In this document: positions 1-11,499 of the stretch, piece by piece
Numbering within the stretch: the first letter of the stretch is position 1
Layout of the letters: each line of letters starts with the position of its first letter
NCBI GenBank assembly: GCA_033675545.1
Contig: JAWDGP010003624.1
Location: 26,001 to 90,000, forward strand
Reading direction: 5' to 3'
From: Elysia crispata
Taxonomy: Eukaryota > Mollusca > Gastropoda > Plakobranchidae
DNA: 64,000 nt
Program-made: the position numbers and the translations under genes
Notes under the pieces: generated by a model
Database searches by the model: none
What the model was told of the DNA's origin: nothing
Seen by the model: only the letters and a program-made list of their open reading frames with translations

Positions 1-439
1 GCTAGTGTAGTTTGCTATAGGAACAATGGCAAAATTAATGGTGCTTATTTGTAGATGGGTAAAAAAATCGATCAGGGCATAATTTGCATACACAGAATGA
101 ATTGACAGTAGGCTGCATCAAAAGGACGGAGGGTGAATGCAGTACAGTATCTCAATTAGATACACTTATCCATGCTTGTGGTGACTGATGCCAGGGCGAG
201 AATGCTAAATACTAGTGACATCTACCAACCTCTGTCTCTGGAAGGTTTGCACGCCGACAATCTAGTCTTTCAAACAGAAACAGAGAGGGAGAAAAAAGAA
301 GTAGCAAAGCACCAGAACTCACGGTATGCATCAATGATTAGCAAAGCTTTAGATAGGGTCACCCCTCAGTATCTACATATCTTGCTAGGAATTGTCTGAA
401 GTTCTTCTGTAGACAACTATTGCATCCCATACTTTGGAC
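1..439. other. flank of DNA transposon, no recognised gene
   Basis: An open frame at 172-399 (+) could encode about 75 residues, ending in a segment that reads PQYLHILLGIV. Similar 'LHi-LG' phrases occur in some transposon-associated proteins, but I do not recognise a family and cannot place a start. The rest of the stretch shows no coding signal that I can see. Confidence 0.3.
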
Positions 440-443
440 AATA

Positions 444-471
444 CTGCCGTACTTTGACAAAACGCCTTTAA
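444..471 (+). repeat. left terminal inverted repeat
   Basis: 28-bp left end of the transposon. It differs from the right end at a single base (G versus A at position 21). AATA precedes it. Confidence 0.8.
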
Positions 472-1210
472 CAGTTTTGGCGCGAAAATCTTTTATTCTT
501 TAAATCAATGGATATTTTCGTTCTCTATCTTATAGCAAAATCTAAGGCCTGAAAAAATCTTTGAATTTGAATAAATTTGAATTTTTTAACGGAAAAAAAT
601 GCCCTTAGTTTTAAGGCATGCCTCAGTACTTTCACAAAACACCTTTACTTCGACAGAATGCCTTTAATCTAAAGCTACAGGTGTAAGTCATTGCGGTTAC
701 AGTGCACCTGTGCTTTCACAAAACGCCTGATGATTATGTTTTTTCAAGAAAATGAGGTTTACTCCGGCTCATGAACCGCCATTTCATTTATCGCATGAAT
801 TGTGTTTGATCACTGACTTATGAGATCAATCACAAGCCAATCCTCGACATTTGCCTTTACCTCTGACATCCTCTCAAAAAAAATTAGGCCTGTTTAAATC
901 CAGCAAAAAGCTGTCTTCTCTATTAAATGAAGATCACTGAAGAATCCAAAATTTTTTTTAGTATAAAATAGCAGTGAAACAGTTCTAGATATCCAATGAT
1001 TGCTTCGCTATGAATCCTGAAAAAAAATTCTAAGATCTGTTCAAAGACCTGATAGCTAGGTAAGTGGATATTTATTTGATTGGAAGATACTTTACAACTT
1101 ATCATATTTAGAGTGTGAACTCGTACCGACTACATTCTTTAACAGTTATGCAGAAATTACTTTAGTGGTCGTATCCACTAAAAGAAAGACGCAGAGGAAG
1201 ATCCGGATGA

Positions 1211-2142
1211 GGCGACAACGATTTCGTTGCGGCTGACATGCAAAAGGTCATCATGCTAGCATCAATGCCCGGTGTCAAATCTTGTGTCTTCGTCAACCGG
1301 CGTGAGGCATATCACGAAACATTCGCGCCTTTAGGTGATCAGCACAAGAAGAAGCACGCCAAACAAGTGATGTCCATTTTGTGGCACAAGGGTATATCTG
1401 GTCGCTCTGCTGCTGACGTTACATCTGCCTTCATCAAGGCAATTTCAACAACGGCTGAGGACGCCAAAGACATTGTGATCTGGTGCGACAATTGCTCAGC
1501 TCAAAATAAAAACTGAAATTTATTCACGTCAATTACCAGATACATCAATAGCAATGCAGGTGTCCTACCACAGACAGTTACATTTAAGTACTTCGAAACG
1601 GGTCACACTTTCCTGTCAGCTGATTCATTTCATGGACTGGTGGAAAACAATATGCGCCGGAGGAAGAATGTCTTCAACTTTCATGATTTTGTGACGGTTG
1701 TTCAGTCATGTGGTGGTGCTCCAAAAACTGTAGAAATGCACTACCATGTTCGTCAAGTGGGACAAACGTGTCAGAGGAGGAAAAACTGTAAAGATACTAT
1801 ACCTTAAGCAAATTCAAAAGGCTCAATTTCGAGCAGGCTCAAAGAGTCTTTTTTTAAAATTATTACACGATGATGACGTTTTTGAAAAGTGTGACTTTCT
1901 GATGAAAAAAGACCCAAAGAGATATTGATTCTGGTTCAAACATACCTCAGATCCGATCAAAACCTCGAGGAATACCGGAGTGAAAGAAAATGAAAATCAT
2001 TGAGTCACTTCAACGCCTCATGCCCGAACCAAAACGTGCCTTTTGGAATACCATCCAAACAGACAACCGAGTCGCCGACCTCATGGAAATCGACATCACA
2101 GAAGATTTTGAAAAGACTGTTGTAAATAGTGTTTTGGACTAG
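1211..2142 (+). pseudogene. decayed DUF7869-like transposon gene
   Basis: The reading runs in three frames. Frame one starts around 1211 (FVAADMQKVIML, then SMPGVKSC), continues past the ATG at 1238 and carries the hallmark IWCDNCSAQNKN, which I recall from DUF7869-type proteins. An in-frame TGA at 1514-1516 follows directly. The same frame then continues with TGHTFLSADSFHGLVE, another family-like segment with an acidic residue and a histidine. A shift near 1746 leads to 1746-1928. A further shift leads to 1990-2142, with a C-terminal ESLQRLMPEPKRAFW segment ending at TAG. One nonsense codon and two frameshifts make it inactive. The 5' part of the gene is not identifiable. The family assignment is from memory of motifs and has not been searched. 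Confidence 0.6.
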
Positions 2143-2921
2143 TTATACATGTATTTTATTTGAATCTTTCCATTATATTTCTTTTTATGTCTCTTCATAC
2201 GCTCTCCCTAAACGTGGGTTATCTCTAAATTAATGTCCGTCTTCTTTTTATTCGAGTTAGTATTTTCCTGGACGTTCTTAATATGTTTGATTTAATACCC
2301 TCCTTTACCTTTCTTTTCATTTTTTACCACAATTCCAGTTTAGCGAATGCTTTAAATTTATAATCTTATCTGTACATTATATATTCTATGGAAACACCAT
2401 ATCTTTCTGTAAACATATTTATTCATCATGTCTTCATTTATATGCTATTTCTTAGTCCACTGTAGCTCTTTTGTAAAACCAATAAAGAAAATAAAGTCAT
2501 CAAATTGTCCTCTACTGCATATTAAAGTGTTTATAGACAGAGAGATAGAAGAATGTGATGAGGTTTTGACTAGTAAAGGTGTTTTGTTAAAGTAAGGACG
2601 GGTGCTAAAGGTGTAATTTCAACTTTCAAAGTGTTGGTAAAGGCGCTTTCTGAAATTATTGTGGCCACGCATGAGCCCTTAGCTAGCCAAAGGCGTTTTG
2701 CCAAAGAACCTCTGGTTTATTGTGATAAAAATTCTATGACAAAATGCCTTTAAGGTTCTAATACCTTTATTTTTAAACTTTTATACAAAGTATGTAACTT
2801 GAAATCAGACCAAGCCCTTTTTTATCCATTTGTCATGAAAAAAAACGAAATCTGATTAAAATCTTAGCTATAATTTGTGAAACAAACTAAATCGCGTTTG
2901 TCTCAGATCAAGGTTTTTACA

Positions 2922-2949
2922 TTAAAGGTGTTTTGTCAAAGTACGGCAG
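2922..2949 (-). repeat. right terminal inverted repeat
   Basis: 28-bp right end, inverted relative to 444-471 and followed by AATA (2950-2953). Confidence 0.8.
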
Positions 2950-2953
2950 AATA

Positions 2954-4440
2954 AGCATTTGGGTTGAAGGTCCTGGGAGACCAAGGAACAGAGCCATTTC
3001 AAAATTAGAAAGAGAATATGAGAATGTGCCTTTGATATTCGGAATGAGTTGAACAGACTAAAACACATTATGACTGTACAGTTATTACAAATTTCTCCTG
3101 CTCTTCATTGCCTAGAAAAGTAACTGATTGTAATATTGATGCACTTTATCCTGTATATCTAAGAATTTATTAATCAATCACACCTGATTTGTTTATTTAT
3201 TTATTTATTAATTAATTTAACATGCCTAATTTATTTTTTTTTATTTAATAATCTATTGTACTTGTGATAATGCATTACTATCTATTTTCATACCAATTTC
3301 AACATGATTAACACCTAAGAAAATGATGATAAAAATTGACTGGCAATTTCAATGTCAATACAACTGGTATGCACTGTATAAACAAGCCTACACCATTAAA
3401 TATCTTAACTTTATTTCTTGTGTGGACTCATTTATCTCATATCTGAAGGGTAAGAAGAAACAAAAAGCATTCAACCAAGTGCAAAATGTGAAAGTGGGCT
3501 ACCTTGAACATGAGGTTCTTGCAGACAAAGAGTTGATAATTTTCTCAAGGTCTTCAGCTTATGGTGCCAAGTTGGATATTCCAAACTTTACCTGTGATAA
3601 GGAGGATTTAGTGAAGAGAAATCACGTGGATGAATATTTATTTAGAAAAGAGCAATGCTGATATGAGATTTCTTTCATTTCTCTTTAAAACTTACTTATC
3701 TACAAAATTGCTTTGAATTATATTTTTAATTGTAGTTTTATTTAGAAAAAATTTTAAGAAATTAAAAAAACCCCTTTATTATTGTGTAGCAGCCAGAAAA
3801 AAGCGCAGAAAAGATGCAACTTGATTCTAAAGTTGGGAATTTCTCTAGAAAATTACGTACAAGTCATCCAAACCATGCCAAGACACAGGGCAAAAATACC
3901 CATATCTTACTGGTTTTGGTTTTGCTTTGTAAAAATCTGCATTTTCTAATTGTCTTAAACCCTTTAAAAGGTCTTAGAAGTAATGGCATCTGAACTTGGG
4001 TTGTTTAACCATTGATTTTTGTAAGATGGTAAGTATCTCAATGTAATTGCTATTTTTGATTAAATGTGTCTAAGAGTGCTATCAAAATATAAAAAAACAA
4101 ATCAAACATGAAGGTCAATCTGTAGTTACTTCTCTTTTTCTGTTTTGGTGATGCTTAGCCTGAGTGATATATGAACTCTAAAGAGAGAAACACTAAAGAT
4201 CACATAACCTGTTCAAGATCTTCTTTCATATGCTATAAATAATTATGCTATATTGTGCTCTGAACAATTTTGAGAATGTGCAGTGAATAGATCTAGCCTA
4301 GATTTAATTATATACCGTAGCTAATGAAAGCTTTCGTAACCAGTGAATCTGAAAGTAAAAGTAAATGTAGCCTCACAGACTTGTAGGAGGATTAAAAATT
4401 AAGCTGGCGCACTGATGCAAAAGCAAATGTAAAAAACCAT
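2954..4440. other. AT-rich stretch, one unrecognised ORF
   Basis: An open frame at 3323-3661 (+) could encode 112 residues. Its second half (from KVGYLEHEVLADKEL to DEYLFRKEQC) looks less random than its neighbours, so it might be an exon or a transposon remnant. I do not recognise it. No splice structure stands out. The remainder is AT-rich without recognisable features. Confidence 0.25.
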
Positions 4441-4651
4441 GATCAAAAGGGTATTATGAGTGCATATGCTTGGGTATAATTAATACTAATAAAGGATTAA
4501 CAACAGCACGATCTGAGATGACTTGATTTATTATGCAACTTGTACGACTGACTTGCAATGCATGACGTAACATAAATGTACTGGATTGCTAATGGTATCA
4601 TCGTAGTTTTATAACTTCAGCTTTTTATGTATTAATGATAATTATGTAACA
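4440..4651 (-). repeat. 3' LTR of gypsy element (distal end uncertain)
   Basis: On the minus strand a purine tract AAAGGGGAGA (4652-4661) is followed at once by TGTTACATAATTATC, a typical LTR start. AATAAA occurs within the LTR about 120 bases on, consistent with a polyadenylation signal. The far boundary near 4440-4480 cannot be fixed because no second LTR is present in the window. Confidence 0.55.
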
Positions 4652-4954
4652 TCTCCCCTTTAAAGCTAAAAATAAATATGCTAAAACCTTTACATTTTAA
4701 GAAGAGTATAGAACTTGAATAAAAGGTATAAATTCAACGCGTGGTTAAGTGTCTTCACTACAGTACAGTTTTTTTATCCTATACTTAAATGAATTAATCA
4801 ACAAAAGCTTTAAAGAGTTTTATTCATTTAGCTTAGCATTCAAAGTCTTGAAAACTTAAACAAGTGTTGGCTATGGTAAATGAGAAATTTAAAATGAATT
4901 AAACTTGAAACTTTACAACCCTCAAAACTTTAAAACTTTAACAATAATAACAGT

Positions 4955-5510
4955 TCATTCTTGGTATCGGATAGGCAGCTTGACGACCCGACCAGATCTT
5001 ATGGTTTTCGCAGGCTGTTGGGATGGCTCAGTTGAAACCTCCATAGGTGGTTGCTGTGCAGGGACTCCACTGGTTGGTTGTTCAGGTACCTCCTGATATG
5101 GGGCTGCTGGTGCTGACTGTTGTAGACCATCTGGCTGGTGTTCGTAATGCAGAGTGTATTCAACATGGGTTGGGATCAGGCTATGGTGTTTTTCACCATT
5201 CACAAGATGTTGTCTGTTGCGCCGCAGCATCCTGTCCTTTGTCTTGATGATGTAAGGTCGCAGGATTGTCACTCTCGACACCACCTGTGCTGGCTCCCAC
5301 AAGCCTTTATGCCTATATCTAATGTATGCTCCAGGTTTCAACTCAGGTAACCTGCAGGTGTGTTGATTATACCACTGCTTACTGAAGAAACTATTTTCCT
5401 TGTCCCTATTCTTCTTCCTGTGATATTTTACTATTGGTAGCAATGTTCTTATTTTCCTTCCCATTAGCAACTCTGCAGGGGATTTAGCCTTGGTTTTTGG
5501 TGCAGCCCTA
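4955..5510 (-). pseudogene. gypsy integrase C-terminal region
   Basis: The minus-strand reading starts at the Tigger insertion with YRAAPKTKAKSPAELLMGR, the characteristic segment after the integrase core. It continues through a GPY/F-like zone (PGAYIRYRHKGLWEPAQVV) to a Pro/Gln-rich tail ending RSGRVVKLPIRYQE and TGA at 4955-4957. The upstream part of the same frame, beyond about 5512, is Tigger sequence and not integrase. Removing one TA copy rejoins the integrase frame, so the insertion was clean. Confidence 0.8.
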
Positions 5511-5512
5511 TA

Positions 5513-6699
5513 CAGTAGAATCACTTTAAACCAAAAGCCGCTAAACCGAAAAATTCGATGAACCGAAAAAAAATCGATAAATTGTGCGAATTTCCTCTTT
5601 GCCTTTGTACCCTTTCCCCGATAAACCGAAATGGCACTGCCTTTAAATCGAAATAACTTTTCTCTATTTTTTCTCTTTCTTCCCCTTTTCTTTATTAACC
5701 CAGAGGGAAAAAAAATCAAAACAAACCCAATGCCTAGTACACGTAATTGTATGAAGGGAAGAGTGGGCGTTTTTTGATAATCTAATAGCTGATGGGGGGT
5801 GGGGAGGGGCACACCGATCAAGCCATGCAAGCACACAGTCGATGAATGGGAATGAGGAGGGGTGGTAGCAGTGGTAAGCGATGGTGATTGGACATTCACG
5901 CAAGGGATCGCCACTGCACCGTCCCGCTCGTGCAGTCAGTGGTTGTGCTTTTGTGCGTGTATGTGTGTGAATAGAGATCTAGTGCTTTGTGAGACGGTAG
6001 AGATAGACACATGGAGCCTTCTTTCTTTTTTACCGACGCACTGATACTGACACTAGTGACAATGATACTGCATCCTTTGTAAAGTAGTTGTATGTTCTTC
6101 AATACAGGGGGACAGGCACCGTGACACACACACACCGCCACAGTTCCAGCTTTTACATCGTCTGCATTGAACATCGACACAGTGCTACTGATCAGTACAT
6201 GTACTCTAATTTCTAATTACTTTGGCCTACAACTTGCGATAGTTTTCAACATTTCGCTTTATCCAACTATAAGACGTCGAAAAGAAAGCACTCTGCTTAC
6301 ACATTGGAATTTAAACAGAAAATCTTATCCGAAGTGGATGAAAAGAACCTATCGAAGATAGAAATCTGTAAAAAACATAGCATCCCAAACTCAACGCTGT
6401 CTACAATTTTGAAAGACAGGGAGAAGTTACAGAAGGCTCGTGAAGATTCGAAATTTTGCCCGACTACCAAGAAAATGAAACTTTGCAGTCATGAAGAGCT
6501 GGAAGAAGCAGTGTTTCTCTGGTTTCGACAAGTCAGGGCAATACATGTTCCATTTTCAGGCCCAGTTATTATTGGCAACAGAAATGCGGTTACTTCCCCT
6601 GAAAAATGACCTAAAACAAAACTAGCTTTAAACCGAAATGCTTTTAAACAGAAATGAATTCAAAGGGCCCCAAAATTTCGGTTTAAAGTGATTCTATTG
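5513..6699 (+). mobile_element. Tigger/pogo-like element inserted in gypsy integrase
   Basis: The ends are inverted: CAGTAGAATCACTTTAAACC at 5513-5532, and the complement of 6680-6699 matches at 19 of 20 bases. TA flanks both sides (5511-5512 and 6700-6701), the target duplication of the Tc1/mariner superfamily. A 'GGTTTAAAG/AAACCGAAAT' motif recurs inside both ends. The 1187-bp length is well short of an autonomous Tigger, and only the N-terminal DNA-binding region of the transposase is recognisable. It is therefore an internally deleted, non-autonomous copy. Confidence 0.85.
6220..6609 (+). pseudogene. Tigger transposase N-terminal fragment (CENP-B-like HTH)
   Basis: The open frame reads KRKHSAYTLEFKQKILSEV, then SKIEICKKHSIPNSTLSTIL. 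This is the psq/CENP-B N-terminal helix-turn-helix of pogo/Tigger transposases. The start of the second HTH (EELEEAVFLWFRQVRA) follows, and the frame ends at 6609. The DDE catalytic domain, normally several hundred residues downstream, is absent because the element ends 90 bases later. The frame is open for some distance upstream of 6304 without a clear ATG, so the start is not fixed. Confidence 0.7.
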
Positions 6700-6701
6700 T
6701 A

Positions 6702-7290
6702 GTTTAAGATTGAAATGTCTGGATCTTCTTTGCTTTCTTTCCCTTTCTTGAATTTTTTTATAGTTTGAACACTTCTCACTATAAAGCCATTTGATCTTGG
6801 AAAATGGTTGTTATGTGTTCTATATCCCATGACTTGAGAAAATTTTGGAAGGTTCTTGACGCGTATTGGGGTCCATTGTCAGAAACTAAAGAGATGGGAG
6901 TTCCGTGTTGTACAAAAATGTTCTTGAGATATTTGATGACGCTCTCACTAGTGGTTGAACCCAGCTTACAAACTTCAAAAAATTTTGAGAAGTAGTCACA
7001 CATGAAAAGAAAATCCTTTCCATCCAAGAGGCTAATTTTATCCATAGTTTGTTTGGGATATCATGTGGCTGTAGTGGCTCCTTTTGTTGGACACTTCCAT
7101 GTCTTTGACACACATGGCAGCTGCTCACTCTCTCCTCGATCAGCCTCATCATTCCAAGCCAGAATATTCCTGTTTTTGCTCTGTTTTGAGACAATTCAAT
7201 GCCGAGATGTCCTTGGTGGTTGTCTGATTGACTGTGGCCATGCTTTTACCTAGGATCTCAGTTTTCGCAATGTCTCGTCATATTCTTGTC
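6702..7290 (-). pseudogene. gypsy integrase zinc-binding and core region
   Basis: The minus strand shows the H2C2 zinc finger region (HLGIELSQNRAKTGIFW, then CHVCQRHG around 7120-7200). The core follows with the first Asp in CDYFSKFFEV and the second in SDNGPQYASRTF. The frame changes between the zinc finger (7194-6886) and the core (7045-6779), and again near 6795. In the segment that should carry the catalytic Glu (SNGFI-x-RS, about 6775) the codon is GTG, so the Glu is replaced by Val. The core then runs into the Tigger insertion. Confidence 0.8.
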
Positions 7291-7295
7291 TGTGT

Positions 7296-8490
7296 CTAAT
7301 TTCTGTATTCTTTTGTAGAGTTGCGTGAAAGTGTTTTGACTACAGAGTCAACAAAGTCTTGAATCTCTTGTTCTGGAATCTCTGGTTTTATTGAACTGTT
7401 TTGTTCTGTTGCTCTTGACAGTGTGTCGGACAAAACTTGTTCCTTTTCTTTCTTGGAGGACACTTGTATGTCATATGGTTGCATTCTGAGCAAAAATCAT
7501 TGAATTCTCATTATCGCCACTATTGGCTTGTGATCAGTCGAAACGTAGGTCTTTCTCCCATAGACGTACTGGTGGAAACTTTCTAAAGAAAAGACTATTG
7601 CCAGTGTCTCTTTTTTGATTTGCGCATATCTTTGTTCTGCTGCAGAGAGACTCCTTGATGCGCAAGTAACAGGTTGGTTTCCTTGCAACAGTACAGCTCC
7701 GAGACCATCTTTACTGGCATCACATTGTATGGTGACTGGTTTTGTGACTTTGAAAAACAGCGTAATGTGGGACATGAAGTCAGCGCTTTTTTTCAAATCT
7801 TGCACCACTTCTTCGTGCTTTGGCATCCACTGCCATCCGGTGTCGTTTTCTAGAAACTCTCTTAGTGGTGCTGTTTTGCTGGACATGTCTGGAATGAATT
7901 TCATTAAGTATGTCACCATTCCCAAAAATCTCATTAACTCTTGCTTTGAATTTGGTATTAGCATGTTTTTGATTGCTGAGATCTTCTTTTGGTCCACCTT
8001 TATGCTATTCTCTGTGAAAACGTGTCCCAAGTAATCAATTTCTTCTTTGATGAACTCATATTTGCCTGAATTAAACTTAAGGCCGTATTCTCTCGTACGC
8101 TTGAAAACCTCTTCTAGGCGTTCGAAATGTTGCTCCAAAGAGTTGCTCCAGACGCAAAGATTGTCTAAATAGCAAGATACACCAAAAAACTTGTCTATTG
8201 ATTTTTGGTACACTTCTGGTGCTGACAAAATTCCAAATGGCATTCTCAAAAATCTGTATCGTCCAAAAGGTGTAGAGAAAGTGCATAGCTTTGATGATTC
8301 CTTGTCTTGAGGGATCTGGTAAAACCTGCTCGAAGCGTCTAACTAATTTTGCGCCTGCCGTCTTACTTGAGATTTCTTCAACTGTGGGTATCTAATGGTA
8401 CTCTCGTTTCAGTGCTGAGTTTAATCTCTGAGGATCTAGACATAGTCTAACTTTACCGTTTGGTTGGTTCACCACTATAACAGGATTGTC
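7296..8490 (-). pseudogene. gypsy reverse transcriptase and RNase H
   Basis: The RT segment RYRFLRMPFGILSAPEVYQ (about 8260-8195) and the active-site region CYLDNLCVW are visible. The YxDD box reads YLDN, so the second catalytic Asp is replaced by Asn. The connection and RNase H follow (QCDASKDGLGAVLLQ, then STDHKPIVAIM). A TGA at 7497-7499 interrupts the frame. The continuation (LLRMQPYDIQV) is in the same frame, so this is a single nonsense change. A frameshift separates 8286-8077 from 8249-7497, and another stop occurs near 8395. Confidence 0.85.
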
Positions 8491-9003
8491 CTAATCTGCA
8501 GCTTCTTCTTCCTTGGAGATCACTCCTAGTTTTCCCATTCTTTTCAGTTCAGTTTCCACTTTGTCTCTTTGCGAGTATGGTATTTTTCTGGCTGCAGAAA
8601 CAATCGGCTCAATGTTCTCATCGATTGTCATGTGATTATGTGTTTTTGGCATGCCTAGCTCTCCAAACTTGTCTTTGTATTTCTTCACAAGATTTTCTTT
8701 GTTCATATTCTTGTTCAGTTCATCAACTCTCCTAATCAAATTCAGCTTTTCAGTTGAATCTAGGCCAATAATTGTTTGTGCTCCCTCTGTAGAGGTAATA
8801 ATAAACTTCATCCAATACTTTTCGCCTTTGTAGAAGCATGGTATGTTCACCTGCCCAAGAACTGGTATCTTGTCACCTGAATAGGATGTCAGCTTTACTG
8901 ATGATTTTTCAATCATTGCACCCAATTTGTCTGTTGTAAACTTTGACATGACATTTGCTTGGGCTCCATTATCAACTTTAGCTAAAAATGTAGACAAAAT
9001 CAA
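8491..9003 (-). pseudogene. gypsy aspartic protease and RT N-terminus
   Basis: The protease motif reads KVDNGAQANVMS where the family has D[ST]GA, so the hydroxyl residue is replaced by Asn. A second hydrophobic protease segment ends IIGLDSTEKLNL. The linker and start of RT follow (IVSAARKIPYSQRDKVE). A Pol region like this would normally be preceded by Gag, but nothing Gag-like is visible above 9.06 kb. Confidence 0.75.
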
Positions 9004-9060
9004 ACTAGAATGATGTAGAAATTGAAATCTTTTGCTAGCGATTAACAGAAGATTTCTGTT

Positions 9061-11490
9061 CTACAGTAGCCATTTGTTATTTTCTTTTGTAAGTTGGTGA
9101 GTTTTGCATTGGTATCTTTTGACCATCTATGCCAGGTGAGCAAAATATTTAACATTTTTTAGAGCATACAAATAATTTATTAAAAAAGAAAAAGAAAAAA
9201 AATATAGAACTAATCACCCCACAAGTTTTGACAATGTACACATTTTTAACTTCTTTTCCACATAAGATCATGAAATTTTGTTTACATTACTTTCATATCA
9301 AGGATATGTTGGCTTCCCCTACAGTAGCTGACTATAGAGTCTTGAAAAGCGGAGGCTGAAACACAAGCAAGGGGTTAGCTCATAGCAAGGTTTTGTGCAG
9401 AACTGCATGCCTCTTTTTTCATAAGCAAGGTTTGAAAATGTCAAACACATTGAAAATGTTTTTATTGGCTAAGGCTAAGTCCTATCCGGGTAAATGGAGA
9501 GAATTAAAGCTCTTTCGTAAATTTAATAGAAGTTTCAATTACTACAGGGTCTTTGAGGGTGCTTCTATTTACTTTAGCAATGCTGTAATCAGAGATTATT
9601 GAAACATGGAACTATCATTATTAATTTTTATCACATAAACTTTAAAATCACCACAAGGATAAAGTACATAATTATAAACTGAAGGTCATGCATCTATTGA
9701 GCATTTTCCTATTTTCTTTTTGCATTCACAGCCTAAGAAAAGGTCACTTTGATACTATGTAAAAAAGCAACCTACAACTATAATACAAAACCATTGAACC
9801 CTGGTGACCTCCACAGGATCATAAGGTTTATAAAAGGTTCTGCAGTGAACCATAGCCTCACCCTGCCTGGAAGAATTTCAGGCTTTCACCAGTCTGGGCT
9901 GAAACTCTTGCCATCACAGTGAGTGAAATAAAAAAATCTGGGAAGTGCACAAGTCTGTCTTGCAAGAAAAATATTTTTTTTTTCATTAGCAAACAATGAC
10001 AAAACAGTTGAATAAGTCTCAGAAAAATTTTTTTCCAACATAACTATTGTACTGATGGTTATTGACATATGTACATATCAAGATGATTATTTTACATAAA
10101 CTGCTCCATAGATTAGTTGTTTTCTCATTATATATCTTAGTTTAAACAAAGGCTTTTTGCATCTAAAAGTAAGTGAGAAAAATAGAGTGAGAAGTCACTG
10201 ATGTATGTATACAAAGGTTTTAAAGCTGATAAAAGACAATCTTAATGTTTGCTTTGTTTATAAAAGCCTTTTCATACTCTCTTTCCCTTTCTGTCAGTCT
10301 TTCATCTGTAGAGCTGAAATACATACGACACACTGTTCTCGCTTGACTTATAACAGACCTGAGTAATGTATTTTACACACAGCAACCAAAGTGTGATGTT
10401 CAGGTCAATAATTGACAACAACCCATGCAAACTGATACAACTGGCCAGTCAAAGACACCCTCCTCTGAAACGTTTTCTGCAAAGAAAAAAAAACCCATTA
10501 AAAACTTAAAATATAGTATATCAAATTTTCAATATTTACTTATATATACCAAATTCTTCAAATCATCTTTGTTTTTTTCTTTTGATAATGAAAGAAACTT
10601 AATTTTTATTTTTCATGAAAGAAAAACAGCAGTGACAGCAAAAAGAAAAAAAAAATGGAAATGCAGATTACAAAAAAAATCATTATACGATAACAATTTT
10701 GTAATATTGTTTTAGGCCTAGGTGGAGCTTAAATACAAAGGGACTATACAGTTATCTCTTATAATGCTTAAGTAATTAATACAATTAGATCACACACTAA
10801 CAAAACTTTTCTAGACATAATTTTTTTTAACTTATCCTTTGTGTAGATTGATAGAGAATGCAAGCTGTACCATCTGAATGTGTAGTCTTCAACACAGTAA
10901 TTTGTAAGAACTAGAATCATCTCCAATGTGAACATGTCCAAGTATCCCGAATGCTGAACAAGTTCATCTGCCAGAATCTTAGATGCAACCAGGGCTTTTG
11001 CATTTTACAACTTAAAAAAAAATTTTTTTTTTTTTTTGATCGGTTTTGACCAGAAAGACCTGAGCATATTAGCTTTGTTGTGGATGAGTGTCTAGTGGCA
11101 AAGGCACCAATTCTGTAACAGGTTATCTCCATTCTTTTTATTGATAACTTTGAGCAAGGAGAGACGGACGCTTTTCTGTAATGCCATAACTGAAGTAGGC
11201 AGAACAAAAACAATTGCATAATATGTTTCTCTGCAGCACAGAAAGCTCACGGTTATTACAAAATATTTTCCTCCCTAGAGTTGAAGAAAGTAACTACGAG
11301 GTAAAGGATCTGTCACAAGGCAAAAGTAATAAATCCAAATAGAAAAGCAAAAACACCACACTTGGAGGAAAACTTGGTAATTACAAAGGATCCAAAAAGG
11401 ACGCGTGTGTGTCTGTAAATAGTGTGGAACAAGGTTTAAAAAGAGACAGGCACACCACTTTAAAACTACGGGACTAAAAAAAACAACAAC
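9061..11490. other. AT-rich non-coding stretch
   Basis: No recognisable gene or repeat. An open frame of 69 codons at 9393-9602 (+) and one of 100 codons at 10917-11219 (-) have no family signature. A-rich tracts occur at 10480-10500 and 10640-10680. Confidence 0.35.
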
Positions 11491-11499
11491 ACAAGTATA

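Larger units (their letters stand above)
444..2949 (+). mobile_element. 2.5-kb TIR DNA transposon with DUF7869-like gene
   Basis: The ends are near-perfect inverted repeats: 444-471 and the complement of 2922-2949 agree at 27 of 28 bases and start CTGCCGTACTTTGACAAAAC. AATA immediately precedes the left end (440-443) and immediately follows the right end (2950-2953), as expected for a 4-bp target-site duplication. Degenerate copies of the inner part of the terminal repeat (ACTTT-CACAAAAC-CCTTT and its complement) recur subterminally near 628, 710, 2565, 2690 and 2735. One decayed gene lies between the ends. The TIR, TSD and repeats are read directly. That this gene is the transposase is inference from its position. 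Confidence 0.75.
4440..9060 (-). mobile_element. decayed, 5'-truncated Ty3/gypsy LTR retrotransposon
   Basis: Read on the minus strand, the order is protease (about 8980-8700), RT (about 8600-7800), RNase H (about 7760-7500), integrase (about 7260-4955), polypurine tract (4652-4661) and 3' LTR start (4651). This is the protease-RT-RNaseH-integrase order of Ty3/gypsy. No gag and no 5' LTR are visible beyond about 9.06 kb, so the copy is 5' truncated. A Tigger element at 5513-6699 splits the integrase. Nonsense codons, frameshifts and altered catalytic residues show that it is dead. Confidence 0.85.

Noticed and set aside
5515-5914. N-terminal part of the 319-codon minus-strand frame as gypsy protein
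   Set aside because: Positions above 5512 are Tigger sequence. The frame is open there by chance.
7002-8034. Plus-strand ORFs at 7002-7253 and 7615-8034
   Set aside because: They lie antisense to recognisable gypsy integrase and RT/RNase H motifs, so they are shadows.
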